DNA of 8,479 nucleotides from Verrucomicrobiota bacterium (GTDB lineage Bacteria; Verrucomicrobiota; Verrucomicrobiae; Chthoniobacterales; UBA10450): positions 1-8,479 of the forward strand of contig VBQB01000075.1 in assembly GCA_005887855.1 (NCBI GenBank), written 5' to 3'. A program made the translations under genes and the position numbers. The notes beneath the pieces are model-generated. The model saw only the letters and a list, made by a program, of their open reading frames with translations. It did no database searches and was not told the DNA's origin. Numbering within the stretch: the stretch's first letter is position 1; each line of letters starts with the position of its first letter. Below are positions 1 to 5,542 of the stretch, piece after piece.

Positions 1-215
1 TGAGCGCCATCTGGGGCGAGCCGGTCGATTGCATCCATACGGCAGGGCAATCGCGGTCGCGAATGGGCCTTCATTTGACCCGCAACGATCCCGATCTGGC
101 TCCAGCGCGCGCAATCGCTAGGGTAGCGCATGCGTCTCGCATGTTGGCTGCGGCGTCGGCGCCGCAGCGGTCTTTCCTAAAGCGGCGGGCGTATCGCCTG
201 CATTTCCAAAACTAG
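1..215 (+). other. Unassigned upstream segment: open frame entering from the left, running into repeat-like DNA
   Basis: Frame 3 is open from the window edge to a TAG at 213-215, about 70 codons. The translation matches no family I recognise. It could be the 3' end of a gene that begins outside the window. From about 121 onward the sequence looks like non-coding dispersed repeat (GTAGCGCATGCG... to ...GGCGTATCGCCTGC), so the frame may simply have drifted into it. A reverse-strand frame is also open over the first 120 bases, so strand is not secure. I see no start codon with a ribosome binding site and no conserved motif. Confidence 0.25.
147..168. repeat. GC-rich hairpin in repeat-like DNA
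   Basis: GCTGCGGC (147-154) pairs with GCCGCAGC (161-168). An additional G155-C160 pair leaves a TCGG loop. No T-run follows directly (the next bases are GGTCTTTCC), so it is a poor intrinsic terminator. It lies within sequence resembling short interspersed repeats. It could still mark the boundary between the upstream unit and the sel locus. Confidence 0.4.
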
Positions 216-242
216 CAGCCGGCTCGGCTACCTCTGCATCTC

Positions 243-271
243 TTGACCGCATTTAATCGCACCGATAGCTT
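243..271 (+). promoter_or_regulatory. Candidate sigma70-type promoter for the SelW-like gene
   Basis: TTGACC (243-248) is a good -35 match and is followed after 17 bp by TAGCTT (266-271), a weak -10. The site is 23 bp upstream of the GTG start at 294. The weak -10 keeps confidence low. Confidence 0.3.
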
Positions 272-280
272 CATTCTCGG

Positions 281-287
281 AAAGGAG
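281..287 (+). promoter_or_regulatory. Ribosome binding site that decides the SelW-like start
   Basis: AAAGGAG at 281-287 is a strong Shine-Dalgarno sequence. It is 6 nt before GTG 294 and only 3 nt before GTG 291. It supports initiation at 294 and shows that translation begins upstream of the in-frame TGA rather than after it. Confidence 0.7.
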
Positions 288-293
288 CTCGTG

Positions 294-530
294 GTGAAAA
301 CCGAGGTGTCGATCGAATACTGCGTCGTTTGAAACTACACGCCGAAGGCCGTCAGTTTGGCGACCCAAATTCTTGAACTCGGCGAGCGCGTTAAGTCGCT
401 CACGCTCATTCCCTCGAGCGGCGGCGCTTTCGAGGTTCGCGCCAATGGCAAACTCCTCCACTCTAAACTCGACTCCGGCGACTGGCCGGACTTCGACCAA
501 ATCTTCAGCGCGATCAAAAAGATCAAGTAA
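294..530 (+). CDS. SelW/Rdx-family thioredoxin-like selenoprotein (CxxU)
   Basis: This is a probable redox selenoprotein of the SelT/SelW/SelH (Rdx) family, a small thioredoxin-like fold. Translated from GTG 294 it gives 78 residues, with TGA at 330-332 read as Sec13. The N-terminus has beta strand KTEVSIEY followed by C10-V-V-U13, the family's CxxC/CxxU position, then NYTPKAVSLA. The C-terminal half carries the other family hallmarks: a SGGAFEVRANG strand-turn with GKLLHSK, then G-D-W-P-D and a terminal helix with FSAIKKIK. Length matches bacterial Rdx proteins (about 70-100 aa). The frame has no other stop, and similarity continues on both sides of the TGA, which argues for recoding rather than termination. 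It lies 92 bp upstream of selC, so its decoder tRNA is encoded next door. The substrate of bacterial members is unknown. GTG 291 is an alternative start. Seen: frame, motif, RBS. Inferred: Sec insertion. Confidence 0.85.
340..362 (+). promoter_or_regulatory. Candidate bacterial SECIS hairpin of the SelW-like gene
   Basis: CGCCGAA (340-346) can pair with TTTGGCG (356-362), including one G-T pair. The 9-base loop GGCCGTCAG starts with G. Only 14 nt separate the TGA (330-332) from the loop, slightly below the 16-37 nt I recall for bacterial SECIS elements. An alternative fold, GCCG 348-351 with TGGC 358-361, places the loop 19 nt from the TGA but has a weaker stem. The element is plausible but not clear-cut. 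Confidence 0.4.
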
Positions 531-542
531 TCATCAATCCTT

Positions 543-597
543 CTGTAGGGGAAGCTGTCAGCTTCCCGTGACGGGAAGGCAACGCCTTCCCCTACAG
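543..597. repeat. Palindromic interspersed element (REP/MITE-like)
   Basis: A perfect 12-bp inverted repeat, CTGTAGGGGAAG (543-554) and CTTCCCCTACAG (586-597), bounds this 55-bp unit. Inside are two smaller hairpins: GGGAAGCT/AGCTTCCC (549-567) and GGAAGGC/GCCTTCC (574-590). The unit can thus form either one long stem or two adjacent stem-loops. It has no coding capacity and no T-run, and it sits between the SelW-like gene and selC. The form is typical of short non-autonomous dispersed repeats; copy number cannot be judged from one window. Confidence 0.8.
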
Positions 598-622
598 CTG
601 CTCCATTACTCCAACATCATCC

Positions 623-719
623 GGAGAGTGAAGGGTGCCTGGTGGCCTTCGCGGTCTTCAAAACCGTTGTCGATCCCGCAGACGCTGGGTCGAGGTAGGT
701 TCGATTCCTATCCTCTCCG
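623..719 (+). tRNA. selC: tRNA-Sec (selC), anticodon TCA
   Basis: The 97-nt gene has the hallmarks of bacterial tRNA-Sec. The anticodon stem GCGGT/ACCGT (651-655/663-667) encloses loop CTTCAAA with TCA at 658-660. The long variable arm is TCGA (670-673) with TCGA (690-693), extended by CCC/GGG. The T arm is GTAGG/CCTAT (695-699/707-711) around TTCGATT. A compact D arm (about 633-650) has a TGGT loop; its stem contains G-T pairs and one T636-C647 mismatch. The acceptor GGAGAG (623-628) pairs with CTCTCC (713-718). G719 is the discriminator and CCA is not encoded. T629 opposite C712 is unpaired, and one A between 712 and 713 would complete an 8-bp stem. SerRS charges this tRNA, SelA converts it and SelB carries it. 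Confidence 0.93.
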
Positions 720-725
720 CTGTTT

Positions 726-759
726 CATTTTCGATTTTCGATTTCCGATTTTCGATTGG
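726..759. repeat. CGATTTT 7-bp tandem repeat
   Basis: Four to five imperfect copies of a 7-bp unit run from 726: CATTTT, CGATTTT, CGATTTC, CGATTTT, CGATTGG. The AT-rich unit begins 7 bp after the end of selC. It contrasts with the GC-rich surroundings. Similar arrays are common between genes in Verrucomicrobiota and Planctomycetota, which I recall but cannot verify here. Confidence 0.75.
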
Positions 760-775
760 TCGCAAAGATGCGCCG

Positions 776-809
776 CTGAAATCCAGATTTCAGCTTGCCG
801 CCATGGCGG
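776..809. promoter_or_regulatory. Two dyad-symmetric motifs upstream of selD
   Basis: CTGAAAT (776-782) pairs with ATTTCAG (787-793) around CCAG. The 12-bp palindrome CCGCCATGGCGG (798-809) follows. Both lie in the selC-selD gap. They could be an operator or an mRNA structure affecting selD expression, but nothing identifies a binding protein. Confidence 0.3.
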
Positions 810-831
810 ACATCTAGCACTCAGCATCGAG

Positions 832-840
832 AAAGGGGGT
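832..840 (+). promoter_or_regulatory. selD ribosome binding site
   Basis: AAAGGGGGT lies 7 nt before ATG 848. It fixes the selD start upstream of the TGA at 899-901 and thereby supports the Sec reading of that codon. Confidence 0.65.
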
Positions 841-847
841 GAATCCG

Positions 848-1820
848 ATGTCGCGTGAGCAAATTCGTAAACTGACTTCGCTCTCATCGTGCGCTGGGTG
901 AGCTTCCAAGTTGAGCCAACAGGCCCTGCGGCAAGTTTTGCCGCAGCTTCCCATTTCGTCGGACCGGAAAGTGCTTGTGAACTCGAACACTTTCGATGAC
1001 GCCGGCGTTTATCGTTTGGATCGGCATCGTGCTCTCGTGCAAACCGTTGATTTTTTCACACCTATAGTTGACGACCCATTTTCCTACGGGCAAATCGCCG
1101 CGGCCAATTCGCTTTCCGACATCTTTGCGATGGGCGGACGCCCGTTGACCGCGCTCAACATCGTTGGTTTTCCGGCTGATCTCGTTCGACCAAGAGTGAT
1201 TTCCGCGATTTTGCGCGGCGGCCTGGCTAAGGCGGCCGAGGTCGGCTGCGCGCTCGTCGGCGGCCATTCCATTCGTAATCCGGAACCGATTTACGGTCTG
1301 GCCGTCACCGGAATTGTCGATGTTCGCCACGTCACGACGAATGCTAACGCGCGCCCCGGTGATCTGCTCGTTTTAACGAAACCGCTCGGCACTGGGATTG
1401 CCACCACCGCGATCAAACGCGGATTAGCTTCGCGCGCGCTCGAGAAAAGAGTGATCGCGCTCATGTCGAAGATAAATACAGTGCCGCGCCAGTGACGTGT
1501 CGGCGGATATCGATCCAAACGCGGTGCCGATGATTAGCGATGAGATTAGCGATCTAATCGAATTGGGCTCCGTCCCCGAAGGGAGCCGACAAAATCTTTA
1601 TGCAACGACCGTCGTCGTAGATTGGGGAAGGACCGATCAAATGCACAGAATTCTCCTAACTGATGCTCAGACCAGCGGCGGATTACTACTTTGTGTCGCC
1701 GAAGCCAAGCTCGAGAAGATGCTGAAATTCTTGCGGCAGGCGCGCACGCCCTGCGCTGCCGTAATTGGAAGAATCGTCCCGTCTCGACGACGACGCCCGT
1801 TGATATGCATGACCAGGTAA
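848..1820 (+). pseudogene. selD: selD, selenide water dikinase: Sec-containing, with internal deletion and frameshift
   Basis: SelD makes selenophosphate from selenide and ATP. From ATG 848 the frame reads into TGA 899-901 as U18 within C15-A-G-U18-A-S-K21, matching E. coli Cys17/Lys20. FDDAGVY (D51), SDIFAMGG (D91) and GGHSI follow at positions that align with E. coli without gaps. After LMSKINTV (M206-V212) the frame stops at 1493-1495. Homology resumes in another frame at about 1482 (CRASDV, SADIDPNAVP) and continues through TDAQTSGGLL and PCAAVIGRIVP to TAA 1818-1820. Compared with E. coli, 28 codons plus 2 nt (about 86 bp) are absent, including the DVTGFGLLGH segment with the Mg-binding Asp227. 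As written, the product would be truncated at 215 residues and inactive. The 3' end overlaps selA by 16 nt. This could be true decay or a sequence error; a second selD elsewhere is possible. Confidence 0.88.
902..946 (+). promoter_or_regulatory. SECIS-like hairpin for selD Sec18
   Basis: Downstream of TGA 899-901, CTGCGGCAA (926-934) pairs perfectly with TTGCCGCAG (938-946) around loop GTT. The stem is 9 bp, the loop starts with G, and 33 nt lie between TGA and loop. These values fit the bacterial SECIS consensus I recall (loop 3-14 nt, G in the first two positions, 16-37 nt spacing). This is the element SelB domain IV would bind to recode the TGA. Confidence 0.7.
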
Positions 1821-3229
1821 AAGCTCGCTCACGCCGGGAGATTCCAGCGGTAAACAAGGTTCTTGATGCGCTCGGCCATTACGATCTGCCGCGACCGTTA
1901 GTTGTCGATCTTGTCCGCCGCGAACTTTCGCGGCTTCGCGTGAAGACGGAGATCCCCGAATTTCGGTCGATTGTCGATCTTGTCCGCCGCTCGCTTGCGG
2001 AGCTTCGCGCCAGCCGGCTCCGGCCGGTCATCAACGGAACCGGCATCGTTATTCACACGAACCTTGGACGCGCGCCGCTTCCGGCCGAAGCGATTCGCGC
2101 GCTCTGTAAGACTGGTTCGACCTATTCGAATCTCGAATATGATCTCGAAACCAGCGAGCGCGGTGGACGCGGCAATTACATCGAGAAGGCGCTCGCATTA
2201 CTTTGCGAAGCGGAATCGGCCACCGTTGTCAATAATTGCGCGGCCGCGTTGGTGCTAATCGTTCGGCATTTTACCAGGAACAAACCAGAAATTGTGATCT
2301 CGCGCGGCGAACTGATCCAAATCGGCGGCGGTTTTCGCATCGGCGAAATTATCGAGGCGGCCGGGGCGAAACTGCGCGAGGTCGGCGCGACAAATAAGAC
2401 CACGCTCAATGATTACGCGAAAGCAATTGGACCAAACACCGCGCTCATTCTCAAAGTTCATCGCAGCAATTTTTTCATGAGCGGTTTTGTGGAATCGCCT
2501 TCTTCAGCTGCGATCGCTGCATTGGCGCGGAAAAAACGTGTTCCTTTCGTCGAGGACTTGGGCAGTGGCGCGATTGTTGCGACGGAGCAATTAGGAATAG
2601 CCGAACACGAGCCGACGCCTGCTGAAGCATTGAAAGATGGAGCCGATCTCGTTTGTTTCAGTGGCGATAAATTGTTCGGCGGCCCGCAAGCGGGAATCAT
2701 CGCTGGAAAAAAGCGATTCATTGCCGCGTTAAAGCGCGAACCGTTATTTCGCGCGTTGCGCTGCGACAAACTGATTTTCGCGGCCCTGCAAGCGACTGTC
2801 GATCTTCACCTCAATCAATCGACCTCGGAAATTCCTGCGATTGCGCTCTTGCAAGTCTCCGAGGATGAACTGCGCGCTCGGGCCGCGGCGATTGCCAGCC
2901 GGCTGGAGGACTCGCCACTGCGAATCGCGATTGGCCGCGGTGCCGTCAAAGTCGGCGGCGGGACCTTGCCAAAATCGACAATGTCTTCGGTTACTATCGA
3001 CATTGTTCCCGGGAACTGCTCGCTAGTCGATTTCGCTCCGCGTCTTCGCGCCTCAAATCCACCGGTCATCGGCTATATCGCGAACGCGCGTTTCAAACTC
3101 GATCTGCGCACAATTTTCCCGCAACAAGATGACGCCGTGGTCGACGCGATTCGCACCGCCTGTACAAAACAGCATCAAGCACCACGAAGATCGCGAAGAT
3201 GGAATTTGATGAGCTGTCCCGAAGTGTGA
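1805..3229 (+). CDS. selA: SelA, L-seryl-tRNA(Sec) selenium transferase
   Basis: SelA is a PLP-dependent, homodecameric enzyme in the cytoplasm that converts Ser-tRNA(Sec) to Sec-tRNA(Sec) with selenophosphate. ATG 1805 gives 474 aa (E. coli 463). The N-terminal domain shows REIPAVNKVLD and LPRPLVVDLVRREL. The catalytic domain begins at R73PVINGTG and HTNLGRAPL. It continues through LEYDLETSERGGRG, VNNCAAALVL, SRGELIQIGGGFRI and KVHRSNF. The PLP lysine is K289 in SGDKLFGGPQAG. VIGYIANARFKLDLR closes the fold. No Shine-Dalgarno sequence is visible; the 16-nt overlap with selD suggests translational coupling. The frame is also open upstream to 1691, but that part reads as selD in another frame. 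The last 16 residues (459-474) are encoded by the left end of the GxxExxY cassette, so the native stop has been replaced. The core looks complete and functional. Confidence 0.95.
   Translation: MHDQVKARSRREIPAVNKVLDALGHYDLPRPLVVDLVRRELSRLRVKTEIPEFRSIVDLVRRSLAELRASRLRPVINGTGIVIHTNLGRAPLPAEAIRALCKTGSTYSNLEYDLETSERGGRGNYIEKALALLCEAESATVVNNCAAALVLIVRHFTRNKPEIVISRGELIQIGGGFRIGEIIEAAGAKLREVGATNKTTLNDYAKAIGPNTALILKVHRSNFFMSGFVESPSSAAIAALARKKRVPFVEDLGSGAIVATEQLGIAEHEPTPAEALKDGADLVCFSGDKLFGGPQAGIIAGKKRFIAALKREPLFRALRCDKLIFAALQATVDLHLNQSTSEIPAIALLQVSEDELRARAAAIASRLEDSPLRIAIGRGAVKVGGGTLPKSTMSSVTIDIVPGNCSLVDFAPRLRASNPPVIGYIANARFKLDLRTIFPQQDDAVVDAIRTACTKQHQAPRRSRRWNLMSCPEV
1902..1990 (+). repeat. 20-bp direct repeat inside selA
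   Basis: TTGTCGATCTTGTCCGCCGC occurs at 1902-1921 and again at 1971-1990, exactly 69 bp (23 codons) apart. Both copies are in frame and encode V-D-L-V-R-R. The following bases are also similar (VDLVRRELSRLR versus VDLVRRSLAELR). The first copy matches the usual SelA N-terminus, so the second may have arisen by local conversion or duplication. Confidence 0.8.
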
Positions 3230-3564
3230 TCGGGCGCGCGATCGAAGTTCACCGCAATCTCGGGCCGGGATTGCGAACTCTCGCATGCCGGTATTCCATT
3301 CAGATGGAGATGCCGCTGCCCGTTCATTACAGGGACATTCTGCTCGATTGCTATCGGATCGATTTGCTCGTCGGTGACGATCTCATCGTTGAAATCAAAA
3401 GTATCGAAACACTTCTCCCAATCCATCACGCGCAAATTCTTACGTACATGCGCCTGGCGAAACTTCCACTTGGACTGCTTATCAATTTTAATGTCCCGAA
3501 ACTGCAAAACGGCATCAAGCGTTTCGTTCTGTAATTCTTCGTGCTCTTCGTGTCCTTCGTGGTG
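3180..3564 (+). mobile_element. Mobile-looking GxxExxY cassette with terminal inverted repeats
   Basis: The left end CACCACGAAG (3180-3189) is the exact reverse complement of CTTCGTGGTG (3555-3564), with looser similarity extending about 10 bp further inward (GCGAAGA against TCTTCGTGT). The 385-bp unit holds one gene and separates selA from selB. The left end is translated as the SelA tail. The selB Shine-Dalgarno sequence and start lie just outside the right end. TCAA occurs immediately outside both ends (3175-3178 and 3565-3568, one base offset on the left), a weak hint of target duplication. No transposase is present, so movement would need help in trans or the encoded nuclease. That it is mobile is an inference from structure and position. 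Confidence 0.55.
3199..3534 (+). CDS. GxxExxY-family PD-(D/E)XK nuclease-like protein, degenerate
   Basis: This 111-aa protein belongs to the GxxExxY family of small putative PD-(D/E)XK nucleases of unknown role. The N-terminal helix SRSVIGRAIEVHRNLGPGL is typical, as are the core YRIDLLVGDDLIVEIK (D55, E65, K67 as metal/catalytic residues) and the end LLINFNVPKLQNGIKRFVL. The family's naming motif (GLLESAY-like, directly after LGPG) is absent. Between L25 and Q35 stands RTLACRYSI, whereas shifting one base reads ELSHAGIPF, the expected sequence. So about 32 bp were lost and a second 1-bp loss restored the frame, 11 codons short. A Gly is also missing in LDC(G)YRIDLL. ATG 3199 lies inside the left inverted repeat, overlapping selA by 31 nt. 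The protein is probably non-functional. Confidence 0.75.
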   Translation: MEFDELSRSVIGRAIEVHRNLGPGLRTLACRYSIQMEMPLPVHYRDILLDCYRIDLLVGDDLIVEIKSIETLLPIHHAQILTYMRLAKLPLGLLINFNVPKLQNGIKRFVL

Positions 3565-3576
3565 TCAAAAGGAGAC

Positions 3577-5517
3577 ATGACTGAAAAGCATTTCATTCTC
3601 GCGACGGCCGGCCACGTTGATCACGGCAAGAGCGCCCTTGTCAAAGCGCTTACCGGAATTGATCCCGATCGCCTGCCCGAAGAAAAAGCCCGACAAATCA
3701 CGATCGAGCTCGGCTTCACGCAATTGACTCTCAACGGGCCTAACGAGCAGCGGTTTCATATTGGAATTGTCGATGTACCCGGCCACGAAGATTTCGTCCG
3801 GAACATGATCGCTGGTGTGGGGTCAATCGATCTCGCCCTCTTCGTTGTTGCAGCGGACGATGGCTGGATGCCGCAAACCGAGGAACATTTACAAATCCTG
3901 ACCTACCTCGGAGTGCAACGAGCTGTCATTGCGCTTACGAAAAGTGACTTGGGCGACGCCAGCCGCATCACCGCACAAGTTCGCGAGCGCCTGCATGATA
4001 CCGCCTTCGCGCGATCTCCGATTATTCCAACTTCAGTGCGCACTGGCGAGGGAATCGAGACTTTGAAGAGCGCCCTCGCCTCGGAGTTGTCGACCATGCA
4101 ACCACAACGCGATGTCGGAAAACCGCGCCTGTTTATCGACCGCACCTTCATACTGCGCGGAATCGGCACGGTCGTGACCGGCACGCTCACTGGCGGGCGT
4201 CTCCATCGCGGCGAGAGCGTGGTTATTCAGCCGCAAAATTTCGACGCGCGCATCCGCTCGATCCAGAGTCATGGTTGCGAGGTGGATTACGCGCAGCCGG
4301 GAATGCGCACGGCCATCAACCTACCGGATGTCGGGATCGGCGACGGTCCCGGCCAGATCAAGCGCGGCGACGTGATCACTGTTGCCGATCCTTCGGCTTC
4401 GCTCAGGACAAGTCTTGGCAGCAGAGCGAATTCGACTCTGGTTGTTCTTCTCGAAAAATCGCATCGGCTTAAACCAAAAGATCCCGCCGCTCGTCCGCTT
4501 AAGAATGGCACTTCGGTCAATTTGCATCACGGCACGTCGCGATTCCGGGCGAAGATTTATCTGCTTGATAGTGATGCGCTCGACCCTGGCAAACAAATGA
4601 TCGCGCAACTAAAACCGGAATCACCGATCTTTGCATTTCTCGGCGATCGCTTTGTCCTTCGCGATGCATCGGAGCAATACACAATCGGGGGCGGAGTGGT
4701 TCTTGATCCAGATGGCGACCGCAAAGAATTTCGTGACGAGGAGAAACGCAAATTACTGATGGCTCGCGCTATCGCCCCGGATGATATCGATCTTTGTGTT
4801 CGCTCCGAAATTGGACTGCGCGGATTTGTGCCGATACAAACGGTTCTTGGCAAATCTCACTTCAGCCGCGTCGAGATCGCTGGCGCCCTATTGCGCCTGC
4901 AACATCTTAAGGAAATTGTCGTCCATGGCAAAATCGCGGCGAACACCGGGAGCTGGCAGGCATTACGAAACCGCGCCACTCTCCTGATCGACAATGCGCT
5001 CAGTAAGAATCCCGAACGCATTGGTTTCGACTTGAGTCAGCTGCGCGCCGCGCTGCGCGATCAAGCCGGACATATCTTCGAGGCACTCATTGAGGACATG
5101 TGCTCGGATGATTTTGTTCGCAGAGAATCAATGATCTCACGCCGTTCGCACCAGCCAGCGTTGCCCGATACACTGCGACCTGCCGCAGCGAAAATTCGCG
5201 AAACGCTGTCGAAGAAGCCATTCGACCCGCCCGCGCGCAGAGAGATCGAATCAGACCCACATACGCAGCGAGTGCTCAGATTCTTGATCGAAAGTGGAGA
5301 AGTCATCGAAATCGCCTCGAATGTGGTGTTATCACGCGAGAATTTCGAACGGATGAAAAACACTGTCGCCGATTTCATTTCCAAAAACGGACCAGCGACT
5401 GTGAGCGAGCTGCGGCAGGCGCTCGAGAGCTCGCGCCGGACTATGGTGCCATTTCTCGAGGCGCTGGATCGACAAGGCGTGACGCGCCGCATCGGCGACA
5501 AGCGCGTGCTCGCGTAG
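3577..5517 (+). CDS. selB: SelB, selenocysteine-specific elongation factor
   Basis: SelB is a GTPase that carries Sec-tRNA(Sec) to the ribosome at UGA codons by binding the SECIS hairpin. ATG 3577 gives 646 aa (E. coli 614). Domain I shows G1 at G12HVDHGKS19, [16 protein letters not shown]3 D66VPGH70 and G4 T121KSD124. Domain II begins around [22 protein letters not shown] and domain III around [20 protein letters not shown] to [15 protein letters not shown]. The remaining 240 or so residues are the winged-helix SECIS-binding region, ending [11 protein letters not shown]. The ATG was chosen because the family starts a few residues before [13 protein letters not shown] codons at 3541-3562 in the same frame lie in the cassette end. 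AAAAGGAG (3567-3574) is a good SD sequence but only 2 nt from the ATG. A repeat-derived insertion lies between domains II and III (see 4390-4412). No catalytic residue is missing. Confidence 0.95.
   Translation: MTEKHFILATAGHVDHGKSALVKALTGIDPDRLPEEKARQITIELGFTQLTLNGPNEQRFHIGIVDVPGHEDFVRNMIAGVGSIDLALFVVAADDGWMPQTEEHLQILTYLGVQRAVIALTKSDLGDASRITAQVRERLHDTAFARSPIIPTSVRTGEGIETLKSALASELSTMQPQRDVGKPRLFIDRTFILRGIGTVVTGTLTGGRLHRGESVVIQPQNFDARIRSIQSHGCEVDYAQPGMRTAINLPDVGIGDGPGQIKRGDVITVADPSASLRTSLGSRANSTLVVLLEKSHRLKPKDPAARPLKNGTSVNLHHGTSRFRAKIYLLDSDALDPGKQMIAQLKPESPIFAFLGDRFVLRDASEQYTIGGGVVLDPDGDRKEFRDEEKRKLLMARAIAPDDIDLCVRSEIGLRGFVPIQTVLGKSHFSRVEIAGALLRLQHLKEIVVHGKIAANTGSWQALRNRATLLIDNALSKNPERIGFDLSQLRAALRDQAGHIFEALIEDMCSDDFVRRESMISRRSHQPALPDTLRPAAAKIRETLSKKPFDPPARREIESDPHTQRVLRFLIESGEVIEIASNVVLSRENFERMKNTVADFISKNGPATVSELRQALESSRRTMVPFLEALDRQGVTRRIGDKRVLA
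4390..4412 (+). repeat. Interspersed repeat inserted in frame in selB
   Basis: CCTTCGGCTTCGCTCAGGAC followed by AAG is a familiar interspersed bacterial repeat core; its complement reads as the VLSEAEG and PERSRR signatures in other frames. Here it encodes PSASLRTS at about residues 272-279, in the linker between SelB domains II and III. Compared with E. coli this linker is about 9-10 residues longer. The frame is kept. Confidence 0.65.
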
Positions 5518-5542
5518 CGTAGCGGCGAGGCTAAATTGAGCG

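Noticed and set aside
543..597. Intrinsic terminator after the SelW-like gene
   Set aside because: The hairpins are not followed by a T-run (CTGCTCC follows) and the symmetric 12-bp ends fit a dispersed repeat better.
373..858. 161-codon open frame on the + strand across the SelW-like gene, the palindrome and selC
   Set aside because: It runs through the tRNA and two repeats, is out of frame with the SelW-like gene and has no family-like sequence. Its length is a product of base composition.
911..1495. selD starting at TTG 911
   Set aside because: This start would drop the catalytic motif. The good RBS at 832-840, ATG 848 and the CAGUASK alignment show that translation begins upstream and reads TGA as Sec.
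1484..1500. Programmed frameshift as an explanation for the selD break
   Set aside because: A frameshift alone cannot restore the missing DVTGFG segment: about 28 codons are physically absent, and no slippery heptamer is visible.
1691..1804. Longer selA N-terminus from ATG 1691
   Set aside because: These bases encode the conserved SelD C-terminus in another frame. SelA homology starts near REIPAVNK just after ATG 1805.
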